The notes under the pieces are model-generated. The model saw nothing but the letters and a program-made list of their open reading frames with translations. It had not been told where the DNA came from and ran no database searches. The position numbers and the translations under genes were made by a program. A stretch of DNA of 64,000 nucleotides from Deinandra increscens subsp. villosa (lineage: Eukaryota; Streptophyta; Magnoliopsida; Asterales; Asteraceae): contig JBCNJP010000023.1 of NCBI GenBank assembly GCA_039602395.1, positions 83,671,681-83,735,680 on the forward strand, in the 5' to 3' direction. This document shows positions 43,886 to 55,017 of the stretch, in pieces. How positions within the stretch are numbered: position 1 is the stretch's first letter; each line of letters begins with the position of its first letter.

Positions 43886-45767
43886 TTGAACCAAGTTTAG
43901 CAATATTGTATGATTTGTATCAACTCTTTTTTCTTTTTCTTTTCAGAGCTTTAGTAAAAAGCTTCTATATCTACTAGTTCGAAAACATAACTCTTTGAGA
44001 GATTTACCATGGTGCTTGACATAGAACTGAAGTTGATGTTAAAAAGTTTCTTGAGTCTTGACCAAGAAATAAGGAATCTAAAAGTGAGGTGGGCTGTGGG
44101 CATCATGAAATGAGTTCGGCATCCCAATGTAGTCAAAGAGCCAAAAGCCAATATACACTTTACTTTAAATGGGTCAAAAGACAAATATACAACATATACA
44201 CAAAACAAACACTTTTGAACGTAATCGCATGTAGTAACTATCCTCCGTACTTAATATTACCACTTTGTCGTTACTTATATGCATGTTCATTGAGAAGTTG
44301 ATATCGTAAATCCAGATTGTAGAAAGAAAAAAAACAGGTGCAACCAGATAACAACCTGAAAGAACGCGTAGCAACGCGCACTTTGCAAAATCTAGTTTGG
44401 ATACGTTATGCAAGCCATGTGGTTTATGGACTTATTATTTCTTAACCTATTAAAAGAGTTTTTAATATTCAACAAAACATTATCAAGATACTTGTACGAG
44501 TCAGTTTGCAGGTTAGTACGAGCTCAATCAAGTATCGAGATGTACAAAGATGATTTAAGCTTGAAAAACCAAGAACAAACAAGTCAAAAACACATATGGG
44601 CATGCCAACCAGAAGCATTGGTCGACATTTTAAGAGCATATATCTGGATCCTCACTTGATGAGAGAGACTAGAGAGGGAAAGTAAGTATTGATGCTTCTC
44701 TGAGTGGGTGAGCATTGAGCAACAAGGTGAAATCTGGTTATCTACCGGTCATCATTCAGAGGCCGACAACAAAGAGGTACAGTATCATGAACTAAGTAGC
44801 TTATGTTAAGGGTAAGAGATGTGTATAGGTGGTTAACCAAGAGATACAGATTGATATACCTGGGGATTATGTGGGTTGGATACCTGAGGGATATATTTAC
44901 GTACTAAAGTTTAATAACGGTAAGATATCTGGATTATAAACATTAAGAGAACATGGGTGAGAAAGCGAAACTTAACATAAGATTATGATTTATGAACATT
45001 AATTTAACATATGATCTGACAATCTTGTGCAAAAGAAGTGGTTTTGGTACTATTTCTGCTAAGAAATGGTTTGGCATTGTTATGTCAAAGAAATGTGACC
45101 GACACATTACCATCCATAAAACCATACATTTGTATACATTAAGGCTTTATCTATAGCTCTGTTCTCTCAAGCAAAACATATAAGTATCTATACCATAGTT
45201 GTCTAACTGTCAAGGGCACTCACACACATGCCTTAGTGCTCAAGAAAAGCACAGGTAAAACAAGTAGCCACCATCCAGGTGCCCCAGCCGGATTCTGACC
45301 AGATTCCAGCCAAATCCTGTAGATTCTAGCGAAATTCAGTAATTTCTGGCCACCCTAATCTAAAACATTCAAAATTGGCCTGGAAACAACCTAAACAAGC
45401 CTAGAACATGTTTAAAAGCCCTAAAGAATGGTATGCTTATCTCTGGCCTTCGCTTTTTATGCAAACAAGGGTCACTCTCTGTGCCTGTAATGCACCTTAG
45501 GTCTTTGACAATTATGATCCATACTATAACATGAGCCTATTTAAGTTTAGACCCACATAAACATAATCACTAATCTCTTTCAACTTAAAACTGTGAAAGA
45601 AACATGGTAATCAAGATAACAAACAGCAATTTCTTTAAAGTTGACAAATTATATATATATATAAGGTTACCCATTACACAGATTAACAAGATCAAACACT
45701 ATATAATCAAATCAAGACAGCAAAGAAGATAAATTATAGAAATTGAAATGAAATACATACTCTGTGA
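43886..45767. other. Intergenic, no supported gene
   Basis: Several short frames (for example 44089-44301 and 44408-44659) lack motifs. The snippet 'cgcgtagcaacgcgc' (about 44365) resembles the GC-rich hairpin snippets near 735, 1610 and 2435. Includes the 3' flank of the Hyccin gene. Confidence 0.4.
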
Positions 45768-47117
45768 TCACTTCGATACCAAAAGAATTTCAGGTTTCTT
45801 GGCTTTACTGGGTGTGTTAGCATTAGAACCAACTGTATTAGCAACCGATGCTGCAGCCATTGCAGCCGCTTCACGACCTCTGTTATCCAGCTGAATCAAA
45901 CTCCGGGTCGCCAAAATCGCCTGCGGAACAAGATCATGTGAAGCTCTAGCATACAAACACCTCACAGCCAATGATGCTGCATCCTTTACATCATTCGGAT
46001 TCAATGGCCCCAATAGACAATGCCCTAAAATCCTCAACATTGGTTGAAGCAACTCCCATGGAAGTAAAATTCTAGTCCCTCTACCAACACCTGTGTCTGA
46101 ATTCGCATCCTGAATCTCCAAATTCTTCATGTCTTCAACAACCTGCCCCTCGATTTCGATTCTGTCTTCACCATTCCCGTCAAAGGAGTCTGTGTCTGTG
46201 ACTGAGAACGTAACTGGATCTTCGGGATTCCTATCGAATTCCGACTTGCAAGCACAATCCTGTCCAGCCCAATCAGCTGCGAATTTGCAGAAATCGAGCT
46301 TCGACCAGCTCGGCATTTGTGAAATCTGCTTGTAATAGCAATCTAGAGCGACTCCTACGATCGTAGCACGTTTCGTTGACTTTATAGCAGTTTGTGGCTC
46401 TAGCGGCGGAGATAGGATTCCGACGGAAGGCCGTGACGGCTGCTGCGCACCGGAATTAGGGTTAACTTTAGCCGAATTAGGTTTCTTCTTAGTGTTGCTA
46501 ACCCTAGGCGAGTGATACAGCGACGGTTGAGACAGATCGGGGATGGAAATGAGAACAGGCTTACCGGCGCGAGATTTGGTTTCCGATGAGTACAAGGCGA
46601 GGAGTACGGCTTCGAATCCGGCAAGCGAGGGAGTTAGATTCGAGAGGGAGTGAATGCGAGAGAGGTAGAGGCCGGCGATGAGAGGGATGAAGGCGAGAAC
46701 GACGAGGCGGAGGTCCGGATCTGAGGAGAGGAAGGTGTCGTAGAGCCAGTTGCAGAGTGAGTCGTCGCCGGAGCCGGAGTAAGGGGAGGAGGTGAGGGAG
46801 AGTGAGAGGGCGGAGTAGGCGGTGAGAGAGGAGAGGAGGGAGCGTGCGGGGGCGTCGGAATCGGCGAGGGATGAGATCGGGTTCGGGTCGTCGGATTCGG
46901 GTCGGGGTAGGAGAGTGGATAGCAGGTGGATGCGAGATCGGGCTTTGGAGATGGATTCCCACCAGGAGTGCATTGGATCGCTGCTGCTATTGCTGTTGGT
47001 GGTGGTGATGGCGGTGGTGGTTCCGTTACCGTTGCGGTGGGTGGGGTTGTGGGAGGAGGAGGAGGTGGTTGAGGAGGAGGAAGGAGATCCGCCGGGAACA
47101 TGGTGGCGGAAATCCAT
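45768..47117 (-). CDS. Hyccin-domain protein, predicted PI4K-alpha complex subunit
   Basis: An intact single-exon frame of 449 residues from ATG at 47117. The N terminus is low-complexity (Ser/Thr/Asn/His-rich, residues 1-50). The Hyccin/FAM126-like domain then runs from about residue 50 (WWESISKARSRIHLLSTLL) through helical stretches (SLCNWLYDTFLS, LRLVVLAFIPLIAGLYLSRI, GFEAVLLALYSSE). After a disordered basic/Ser/Pro linker (210-260) it continues with ATIVGVALDCYYKQISQMPSWSKLDFCKFAADWAG and ILLPWELLQPMLRILGHCLLGP, ending KPEILLVSK. In Arabidopsis, Hyccin proteins (HYC1/HYC2) join NPG and EFOP proteins to anchor PI4K-alpha-1 at the plasma membrane, where it makes PI4P. Higher GC than its surroundings and no disruptions: the best-preserved host gene here. 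Confidence 0.85.
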   Translation of the reverse strand: MDFRHHVPGGSPSSSSTTSSSSHNPTHRNGNGTTTAITTTNSNSSSDPMHSWWESISKARSRIHLLSTLLPRPESDDPNPISSLADSDAPARSLLSSLTAYSALSLSLTSSPYSGSGDDSLCNWLYDTFLSSDPDLRLVVLAFIPLIAGLYLSRIHSLSNLTPSLAGFEAVLLALYSSETKSRAGKPVLISIPDLSQPSLYHSPRVSNTKKKPNSAKVNPNSGAQQPSRPSVGILSPPLEPQTAIKSTKRATIVGVALDCYYKQISQMPSWSKLDFCKFAADWAGQDCACKSEFDRNPEDPVTFSVTDTDSFDGNGEDRIEIEGQVVEDMKNLEIQDANSDTGVGRGTRILLPWELLQPMLRILGHCLLGPLNPNDVKDAASLAVRCLYARASHDLVPQAILATRSLIQLDNRGREAAAMAAASVANTVGSNANTPSKAKKPEILLVSK

Positions 47118-47245
47118 GTGACCAGGCGGCGGTGGCGGTGGTGGTAGGTGGTTCTCCGGCGGAGGGGGAAATGGAGGTCACGAAGAAAGCCGTTTTCTTG
47201 GGAGCGACTATTCTTATGTTTCAAACCACGTCTTATCTAAAACCT
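47118..47245 (-). promoter_or_regulatory. Leader (5' UTR) of the Hyccin gene
   Basis: GC-rich, pyrimidine/CCG-rich on the minus strand and without stop-free extension of the gene frame. It ends abruptly at AT-rich intergenic sequence near 47245. Transcription start and TATA box were not determined. Confidence 0.4.
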
Positions 47246-47720
47246 TTTTTTTAATTAAATTAAATAGTAATACAAAACGTATGTTAATTTGTTTACCTTT
47301 TTATTTGCTACTTTTTTATATATTTTTTTAACTACTAACTCTAATATACTTTTAATATAACCTTAGAAATCATTAAAAAACCGTCTATGTCTGAGATAGA
47401 ACCTAAGACCTTTAGGTAAGACAAATTTTTATCACCTCCTACTTGATCACTAGGCCAAAAGCTCATTGACTAATACAAAAAGTAGTCAAAATGTTGTTTT
47501 TTATATAAACTAGTCAAAATGCTAATACAAAAAGTACATTAATTTGTTCAATTTATATGCTATTTTTATAAGAACTAGTCAAAACTAGAGATAATAAAAA
47601 ACCGATTTGACAACTAAAAATGGTTAGAAAACCAAAATCGGAACTAGTTAGGAAAAAAAACGATTGTCAGAAAAATCCATTAAAGTCGGTTTAAAACATA
47701 TTAATTGGTTACAAGCGGGT
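47246..47720. other. Intergenic upstream of the Hyccin gene
   Basis: AT-rich. Contains the SINE-like head (47388-47460) and a short near-duplicate 'actagtcaaaa..taatacaaaaagta' (about 47475 and 47515). No gene. Confidence 0.45.
47388..47460 (-). repeat. SINE-like tRNA-derived head
   Basis: Minus strand: A box TGGCCTAGTGATC (about 47445-47457) and B box GGTTCTATCTC (47393-47403), about 40 bases apart. This fits an RNA polymerase III internal promoter of a plant SINE. Confidence 0.5.
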
Positions 47721-47960
47721 ATGAATCGATTCGTATAGGTTTTGTTTATTTTCACCTAAAACTGATTTGAAATCGTGATTGGTTACACTAAAAACCAGTT
47801 TTGACTTGATCAAACCGGAACCGGTTACACTTAATCCGATATGAGTCGATTTGTATAGGTTTCAAAATTTTCACCTAAAATTGATTTGAAATCGGGATTG
47901 GTTACACTAAAAACCGGTTTTGACTTGTTGATCAAACTGGAACCAGTTTGTAACTGAAAT
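47721..47960. repeat. 120-bp tandem duplication
   Basis: Two units starting 'atgaatcgattcgtatagg' and 'atgagtcgatttgtatagg' (47721 and 47841). Both contain 'attggttacactaaaaacc' and 'ttttgacttg'. Diverged by several substitutions. Confidence 0.75.
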
Positions 47961-48094
47961 CGGTTTGAAAAAAAAAACCGATTTGTGCACTTCCAATGGT
48001 AACCAAGTAAAAGTCGATGGATGTTGATAAGTAAGACTATGTGTTCATCCACAACCAAATATTAGTATATTTAAGTGGGTGATGTTATTGTGGG

Positions 48095-48895
48095 AAATTT
48101 AATTTGGATAAGAAGGATAATAAGGAATCATAGCCATTAGATCTTCAGTTAAATGAAGATATATGGCCCAAAATTTTCCTGTGTATAATTAGAAAGAAAA
48201 ACTAAAGAAAACAAAAGATGGAAGGACATTTTTGTCTTTTTATCAAATTCCCCCCATTTTTTAAACCTTCATAACTCTTAGATACGACATTATTTATTTT
48301 TTTCTAAATTACACAAAAAACGAGCGTTTTTTATCTTTAAAACACGTACAGTGTTATATATAAAATTAAAAAAAATATTTTTTAAATATTCAGGTCATTG
48401 TGTCATTGTGTCAAAATGTTCAGATCATTATGTCATATTGTTTCACAAATATTCAGATCATTGTGTCATATTGTGTCAAAATGTTTAGATCATTTTGTCA
48501 TATGGTGTCAAAAACCGAAAGAGCAATTAATTTTATATATAGCAACACTATATATACTTTTGACACCATGACACAATTATTTGAACATTTTGACACAATG
48601 ATCTGAACATTTTGACACAATGATCTGAACATTATGTCAAAAATCGAAAAAGTAATTTTTTTTTAAAATTATTTATATAGCAACACTATGCGCGTTTTAA
48701 AGATAAAAAATGCTCGTTTTTATGTTGTAATTTTTTCTAAAAAACAATGACGTATGTGAAAGTTATAAATGTATTTAAAAAAATGAGGGAAATGGTAACA
48801 AGTTAACAAATATGTCTAATACTAAAATACCTCTTTTTTTTATTAGATCAAGATCCAATGGTTGAAATTATTTCTTGTCGTTCTTATCCAAACCA
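48095..48895. mobile_element. Fold-back (long inverted repeat) MITE
   Basis: Outer arms: 'tttggataagaaggataata' (left) pairs with 'tcttatccaaacc' (right), and 'cattagatctt' with 'aagatccaatgg'. Inner arms: 'aacgagcgttttttatcttt' (left) with 'aaagataaaaaatgctcgtt' (right). Even the centre is inverted: 'ttcagatcattgtgtca' versus 'tgacacaatgatctgaa'. The whole 0.8 kb can fold into one imperfect hairpin. No coding capacity. The TSD was not resolved. The terminal style fits Mutator-like MITEs. Confidence 0.7.
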
Positions 48896-49202
48896 AACTT
48901 CTCATTTGAACCTCTCTCATAGTACTAAATTCCATTGATTAAAGGAACTCATTGCATTTCAAATTCTTTCTTTACCCAATTAAAAACAATTTTAAAATAA
49001 AAAATATCAATTCTAATTCGATTGAATTCCATAAACAAACGCCATCTAAATGACAACTAAGAATATCAATTAACTATAACTTGTAGTAGCTTTGTCACCG
49101 GATCCACCGCACCTTCATTTACAACATTTAATTTAATATTAAACATTTTTAAGAACATTATACAAAATTATAACATCTAAAGCAAGTTAAAAACTTTACA
49201 GA

Positions 49203-49633
49203 GAACTTTGATTTGGGTAAGAAGACTAAGAAGTTATTTTAGTCGTTGGATTTTAAATCTAATTAACAAAAGGAGATGCAATCTGGTCTTAGTCAAGTTT
49301 GTTGACTTTTTATTAAGTTTTTCTTTTTTTAAACTTTCGTAACTTTTACATACGACATTTTTTTTTAATTTACATCATAAAAACGAGTGTTTTTTATCTT
49401 TAAAACACATACAGTGTTGTTATATATATATATTTAAGAAAAAGTACTCTTTTGATTTGACACAATGATATGAATTTTTGATACAATGATCTAAACATTT
49501 TTACACAATATGACACAATGATCTGAACATGTTCAGATCATTTTGTCAATCGAAAGAGTTTTTTTTTTTAATTTTATATATAACAACAATGTACGCGTTT
49601 TAAAGATAATAAACGTTCGTTTTTATAGTGTAA

Positions 49634-49645
<12 letters not shown>
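49203..49645. mobile_element. Second copy of the fold-back MITE, right end lost
   Basis: Left: 'tttgatttgggtaagaag' and 'cgttggattttaaatct'. Inner arms: 'aacgagtgttttttatcttt' and 'aaagataataaacgttcgtt'. The outer right arm is missing where a (TA)n tract begins (49637-49684). Confidence 0.65.

Positions 49646-49684
<39 letters not shown>
49637..49684. repeat. (TA)n microsatellite
   Basis: About 24 TA units at the broken right end of the fold-back MITE. Confidence 0.95.
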
Positions 49685-49689
<5 letters not shown>

Positions 49690-49847
49690 AACCTAATTGA
49701 GTTGAGGAAACTTTGGAAACCAATTGAGTGGCTGAGATTTGTCCACGCCTACATATCTGTGATAAGGTCCAAGGGTACATTAGTAATCTTCCCCCCATTT
49801 ACCTTTTCAACCTGTATAAAGTAAGTAAGAAGAAGTAATACCTGTGA

Positions 49848-50449
49848 TGTTGACTACACCCCAAGAAGGTACAACCGACAGTTTCCTTTGTAGGTCCGGA
49901 AATCTCCCAAACACACGATATCAAATCAAATACGAGTGCGAAATCCTCGTATAAGATCGATTCAAGTAGAATAGTAGTAGAATAAACTAGATCTAAGAGA
50001 GAGATGAAGTCTTGAATGAATAAACACTACTAGAAGCTGATCGTAAACAAGCAATAGACTTGAAATCGTAAACTGCCTTAGATTGAGTGAAAAGCTTGGT
50101 TACAATCATAAACATATGAGGCTTATATAGTGCCTCATGTAAACCTATTACAAAAATCGTAAACTATAATGAAGCCCACATGGCCCAATAGTAAACTACA
50201 TTAAGCCCAATAACTTAATAAATAACAAGCCCAAAACTAAGTTAAACTAAGCCCAATACTAATGTTCATGCCTAAAATAAATCTAGCCCAACAATCTTCC
50301 CCTAGGCATGAACCATTAGTCCACTTACGGCAGCAGCAGATCGAATCTGAATGAGCTTTGAACGTTGTTGAACCACCATCCCTTCTCTACGATCCGCTTT
50401 GCAGTTCCATCAAAGATACCAACCCTTATAGCATTCTCCATGTCGTTTT
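49848..50449 (-). mobile_element. Copia remnant: 3' LTR plus last internal bases
   Basis: LTR 49848-50293 (minus strand TGTTGGGCTAG...GTAGTCAACA). It is followed by a polypurine-like stretch, CTAGGGGAAGAT (minus strand, 50294-50305), and about 145 bases of internal sequence. It ends exactly where the Ale-like element begins (50450). The rest of the element, including its other LTR, is absent. Confidence 0.7.
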
Positions 50450-50602
50450 TGTTATTTTATGAATTTTCGTGATCTCATTCATCAAACAATTGTCCAATAT
50501 AAAGGGATACATAGGAGATCAAATAGGAAACAAGATCACCTAATTACAATGAGATATATACAAAATTAATATACAAATATACAAGAATAATATCCGCTAA
50601 TA
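50450..50602 (-). repeat. 3' LTR of the Ale-like element
   Basis: 153 bp direct repeat of 55018-55170. Confidence 0.85.
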
Positions 50603-51827
50603 GTCCCCCGCAGTCGAAGCATTGGCTGGTCGAATGCACAGACTGGACTTGAACCGCAAATAGAGTTGGCGTGGAAGACCCTTTGTAAAAATGTCTGCAT
50701 ATTGGTAGTCTGCGGGAACATGTAACACGCGAATAGCACCAAGCCGAACCTTTTCACGTACAAAATGTATGTCAATTTCGACATGCTTGGTGCGCTGATG
50801 TTGAACCGGGTTGTGTGATAGATATGTTGCTGAAATGTTATCACAATAAATAATTGAGGCTTTAGAGATAGAGACGTGAAGTTCAAAAAGAAGATTTCGC
50901 AACCAGGTTAACTCAGCAGCAGTATTTGCAACCCCTTTGTATTCGGCTTCAGCACGAGATCGGGAAATTGTAGGTTGCCTTTTGGATGATCAAGACACCA
51001 AGTTGTCACCTAGAAAGACGCAATAATCGGAGGTGGAACGCCGGGAGTCCGGACACCCACCCTCCCCCCCAATCGGCATCAGAGTATGCCGTAAGAGCAG
51101 CCGATTTGGAGGGAGTGAGGTATAAACCATGATCCACGGTACCTTTCAGATAGCGTAGAATACGCTTAAGGAAGTTAAAATGAGGTTCCCGTGGGGCATG
51201 CATAAACAAGCATACCTGCTGAACAGCATAAGCTATGTCCGGTCGTGTGAATGTCAAGTACTGAAGCGCCCCCGCCAAACTTTGGTATAATGTACCATCG
51301 GACAATAACTCACCAGAAGTGGCGCTCAATTTGGAATTTGTGTCAGTGGGTGTCGAGCTCGGCTTGCAATCTTGCATATTGGCACGCTTAAGGATTTCAG
51401 TAGCATAGGATTGTTGACTGAGGAACAAGCCACCGTGTTGATGTTTGACATCTATACCTAAGAAATGATGTAATCGCCCAAGATCTGTCATTGCAAATTC
51501 ACGAGACAAGGCTGAAATAAAAAACTTGAGAAGCATTGGGTTAGATGCGGTTAAGATAATATCATCAACATATAGGAGTAAATATGCCATATCATTGCCT
51601 CGACGATATATGAATAATGAGCTATCACTAGTCGAGGTTTTAAAACCGCAATTTAGAATATAAGTGGCAAACCGATGATACCAAGCTCGAGGTGCCTGCT
51701 TAAGGCCATAAAGAGACTTCCGCAAACGACAAACATGATGAGGGTTGTTTCTATCGACGAACCCGTGCGGTTGATACATATAAACAGTCTCATTAAGATC
51801 CCCATGCAAAAAAAGCGTTCTTAACAT
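50597..51827 (-). pseudogene. Copia RT and RNase H, broken
   Basis: RT continues in the next frame (51006-51827): LHGDLNETVYMYQPHGF, YGLKQAPRAWYHRF, catalytic YLLLYVDDIILTAS, TRPDIAYAVQQVC. At a G run (about 51060-51066) the frame shifts after SDADWGG. A TGA replaces the expected Trp in 'LVSW' (about 50990). The RNase H end (50597-50902) reads CDNISATYLSHNPVQHQRTKH and DIFTKGLP. In total this element has three shifts and one stop in Pol. Confidence 0.85.
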
Positions 51828-54240
51828 CTAGCTGATTAATAGGCCACGAACGAGCAAGAGCTAGACTAAGAACGGTGCGAATGGTGGTAGGTTTAACCAC
51901 CGGGCTAAACGTCTCGTCACAATCGATACCCGCCTGTTGTGATTTACCATTAACTACAAGGCGCGCTTTGTAGCGAGCTAAGTCCCCATTAGCATGAAAT
52001 TTGTGACGATAAAGCCAAATGCATGGGATAATGTGGGCATCATGAGGACGAGGTACTAAATCCCAAGTATGATTATCTATTAAAGCATGATATTCATTTT
52101 TCATAGCATCGCGCCAGTGAGGATCGGACAAGGCCTGTTGGTGAGACTTGGGGAGAGGAGATATGGAATTTGTGTGAAGGTTAAATGGGACTTTCGGTTT
52201 CGAGATACCGACTCGGGAACGGGTAACCATGGGATGAGTGGGTTGGGGAGGCGGAGTGGGGGAGTAAGGAGGGGAGGCAGGCGAGGAGTTTGTGGATGTG
52301 GACGACGGCGAAATGTTGTGGGACGAGGGAGTGGGAGACGAGTTGGGGACGAGAGGGGTAGATGGTGGAGTGTTAGCGAGCTGTGGAGTGGGACTAAGTG
52401 GCGGGGTGGGGCTGTGTGGTGGAGTAGGAATCTTTGGCAGTGGGTTGTTGGAAGGAGGGGAGGTGGAGAAAGGTTGTTGAAATAAGAGAGGGGTGGGGTC
52501 AGGGGGATCGAGGAAGGTGTAGGATGTGGAGGTAGGTTCAAAAGATTTAGAGAATGGAAAAAGTGTTTCATTGAAGGTCACGTGACGAGATATTAACACA
52601 TTTCCGGTAGAGAGATCAAGACATCGGTACCCACGGTGGTCAGGGGGGTAACCGAGAAAGACACATAGTTTTGAACGAGGGGCAAGTTTGTGTGGTCGGG
52701 TGTCAGATTGATTGGAGAAACAAGCACACCCAAAAACCCGAAGGTGAGTATATGTGGGGTGTTTATAGTAGAGGGCAGATGTGGGGGTGCGAAAATGAAG
52801 AAGTTTGGAGGGCAAAATGTTGTGGAGGTACACGGAGGTATGAAGTGCTTCGACCCAATACTCGGGGGGTAACGAAGCATGAGTAAGGAGAGCGAGCATG
52901 AGTTCGTTGATGCGTCGAATCATGCGTTCGGCTTTTCCGTTTTGTTGAGATGTATGAGGACAAGAAAACCGAAATTGAAGGCCATGTTGGATGGCAAAAT
53001 TTTTAAAATGGGTGTTGTCAAACTCACCCCCCATGTCACATTGAAAAGTCTTAATTTTAAGATTGAATTGGGTGCTCACAAAAGAGTGAAACTGTCGGAA
53101 TTTAGTTAAAGTTTCCGATTTGAACTTTAAGGGGTAGACCCAAGTGAAATGTGTGTAATCATCAACCATGACAAGGTAGTATTTATATGCATGTTTGCTC
53201 ACTATGGGAGATGTCCAAAGATCACAGTGTAATATGTCAAAAGCACAAATAGTAGAGGAATTTGATAAAGAAAAAGGCAATCGTTTATGTTTAGCAATCT
53301 GACAAGAATTACAAAAGAAAGAAGTACTTTGTTTATTACATGGAATAAACTTATTCAAACGTAAAAAATCAAGGACGGGAAGGCCGGGATGTCCTAGACG
53401 ATTATGCCAAAAAGTAGAGTCAGATTGCGAGAGAAGAGCAGTTGCCGTTGGAGCCGTGAGCGGGTAGAGATGACTGGAACTATTGTGACGGGAAAGGATC
53501 TTCCCACTCGGGTATGCCTTCACAGAAAAACCAAACGGGTCAAAATCAATAGAAACATTATTATCAGTTGTAAATTTTCGAACGGAAATAAGGTTTTTAA
53601 TGATATGAGGGGTGTGAAGAATGTTATTAAGTTGGAGATGGGTCGAGGAGTGAGGGAGGGGAGAAGAGCCCGATCCAACAACTGGAACACGATGACCATT
53701 CCCAACAATAATGGATTTAATAGAATGCATACCGGGGGTTTTAATCATACCTGCGTCCGATGTGAGATGATCTGAAGCTCCAGTATCCATGATCCATTCC
53801 TGTTCGCCTGGTTCCGTGGTCATAGCTTGAAAGGCAGATCCAAGCGCATTAGGGTCTAATGGGTTAACATCGGTGATGTGCGCCTGACCCGATGATGAAG
53901 ACTGATGCGGAGCTTGCATGGGGGCGGCCCAACCCGGTTGAGTGGGGTATGGGCAAGGAGGAGCAGCCCACATGGGAGGCGGCCAATATGGCTGAGGAGG
54001 ATACGGGTATGTGGGGTATGTGGGCCAAGGGGAGGACCAAGGGGGGCGCGGGTAGGAGGATCCAGTGGGTTGACGAGCCGGTTGACGGGGTGGGGCGGAG
54101 CGAGAGTTGCTCGGCAGGTGGTTGGGGTTGGACACCCGATTAGTTGGGGCGTCGATTAGGGTGGCGATTGCTATTGTTGCGATGTGTCTGAGGATCGCGG
54201 CGGTTGTAAGGTTGTTGGGAGGGGGCTCGGTCAGTGGCAA
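51793..54240 (-). CDS. Copia Pol: protease, integrase, start of RT
   Basis: 815 residues in a frame shifted from Gag. After a Pro/Trp-rich linker comes protease EWIMDTGASDHLTSD (D-T-G). The pre-integrase region reads FWHNRLGHPGLPVL, then CNSCQIAKHKRLPF. Integrase has HCDLWTSP, QCDMGGEFDN and CPHTSQQNGKAERMIR (D, D, E). A proline/serine/threonine-rich linker follows, then HPMVTRSRVGI and RT up to QLDVKNAFF, where an extra T in a T run shifts the frame. Confidence 0.85.
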   Translation of the reverse strand: MPLTEPPPNNLTTAAILRHIATIAIATLIDAPTNRVSNPNHLPSNSRSAPPRQPARQPTGSSYPRPPWSSPWPTYPTYPYPPQPYWPPPMWAAPPCPYPTQPGWAAPMQAPHQSSSSGQAHITDVNPLDPNALGSAFQAMTTEPGEQEWIMDTGASDHLTSDAGMIKTPGMHSIKSIIVGNGHRVPVVGSGSSPLPHSSTHLQLNNILHTPHIIKNLISVRKFTTDNNVSIDFDPFGFSVKAYPSGKILSRHNSSSHLYPLTAPTATALLSQSDSTFWHNRLGHPGLPVLDFLRLNKFIPCNKQSTSFFCNSCQIAKHKRLPFSLSNSSTICAFDILHCDLWTSPIVSKHAYKYYLVMVDDYTHFTWVYPLKFKSETLTKFRQFHSFVSTQFNLKIKTFQCDMGGEFDNTHFKNFAIQHGLQFRFSCPHTSQQNGKAERMIRRINELMLALLTHASLPPEYWVEALHTSVYLHNILPSKLLHFRTPTSALYYKHPTYTHLRVFGCACFSNQSDTRPHKLAPRSKLCVFLGYPPDHRGYRCLDLSTGNVLISRHVTFNETLFPFSKSFEPTSTSYTFLDPPDPTPLLFQQPFSTSPPSNNPLPKIPTPPHSPTPPLSPTPQLANTPPSTPLVPNSSPTPSSHNISPSSTSTNSSPASPPYSPTPPPQPTHPMVTRSRVGISKPKVPFNLHTNSISPLPKSHQQALSDPHWRDAMKNEYHALIDNHTWDLVPRPHDAHIIPCIWLYRHKFHANGDLARYKARLVVNGKSQQAGIDCDETFSPVVKPTTIRTVLSLALARSWPINQLDVKNAFFAWGS

Positions 54241-54904
54241 GCGCCGCAGATGGTGGCGGAGTCTCCCGGGTCTGTTGTCTCTGTTGCTCTAGTTGGAGCA
54301 TATTGCAAGCTTTCTCCCATGTTGGGAGGGTTTGATTAATGTAAGTGCCAATAGAATCGAACTCGATCGGTAAGCCACGAACCAATTGGAGGACGAGGCG
54401 TTGATCGGAGACTGGATGATCCACATCATTGAGTTGGTTGGCAAGATCCCGAAGGGTCTGACAGTAAACATCGAGTGAGGGCATGGCAGTGAGTTTAAGG
54501 GTGATGAATTTCTGCTCGAGAGCGGCGGCGCGGGATCCTTTGTTGTTAAGGAAGATTTCCTTAACCCGGTCCCAAGCCTCTTGAGTGGTGGATTCAGTTT
54601 CAAGAACCCGGGCAAGCAGTTCATCAGAGAGTGTGCTATACACCCACTGAAGAACGATAGCATCGATCTTCATCCACTGTTCATACGTGGAATCAGTTTT
54701 CTCCGGAGGGCCGGTGCCATCAATATGATCGAGAACCTCGTATCCACGGGCGGTAACTTGGAACAGTTTAACCCACGAGGAGTATGAAACCTTGGACCCG
54801 TCAAGAACCCGCACTTTCTTCTGAATATCCGTCACCATGTAGACGGCATGAAGGGGTGATTTGGTGTTGGAGGATTCACCCTTGTCTTCATTCTTGTCAC
54901 CCAT
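54140..54904 (-). CDS. Copia Gag (UBN2-type)
   Basis: Likely start at 54904 (MGDKNEDKGESSNTK). An upstream in-frame ATG at 54970 would add a hydrophobic leader overlapping the untranslated region and is less likely. The core shows LDGSKVSYSSWVKLFQ, LLARVLETESTTQEAWDRV, SRAAALEQKFITLKLT and YCQTLRDLANQLNDVD, typical of Ale/Retrofit Gag. No CCHC zinc knuckle, as usual in this group. The frame shifts near 54200 before the protease region. Confidence 0.75.
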   Translation of the reverse strand: MGDKNEDKGESSNTKSPLHAVYMVTDIQKKVRVLDGSKVSYSSWVKLFQVTARGYEVLDHIDGTGPPEKTDSTYEQWMKIDAIVLQWVYSTLSDELLARVLETESTTQEAWDRVKEIFLNNKGSRAAALEQKFITLKLTAMPSLDVYCQTLRDLANQLNDVDHPVSDQRLVLQLVRGLPIEFDSIGTYINQTLPTWEKACNMLQLEQQRQQTRETPPPSAALATDRAPSQQPYNRRDPQTHRNNSNRHPNRRPN

Positions 54905-55017
54905 CGAAAACAGGAGGAAGAGTAGCGTAGAAAGAAAAAAAATGAGCAGGCTGCTTGGATCGAAACCCAAGGGACGGAAGGAAGAGAGAATTAGGGTTTA
55001 GAGAGGCTCTGATACCA

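Noticed and set aside
43312..43977. Long open frames across the N run
   Set aside because: Created by the 500-N gap, not by sequence.
46634..47224. Pro/Arg-rich open frames overlapping the Hyccin gene
   Set aside because: Low-complexity shadows produced by the GC-rich coding sequence; the Hyccin frame has the recognisable domain.
52087..52485. Gly/Arg-rich plus-strand frame
   Set aside because: Antisense of the Pro/Ser-rich linker in the Ale-like polyprotein.
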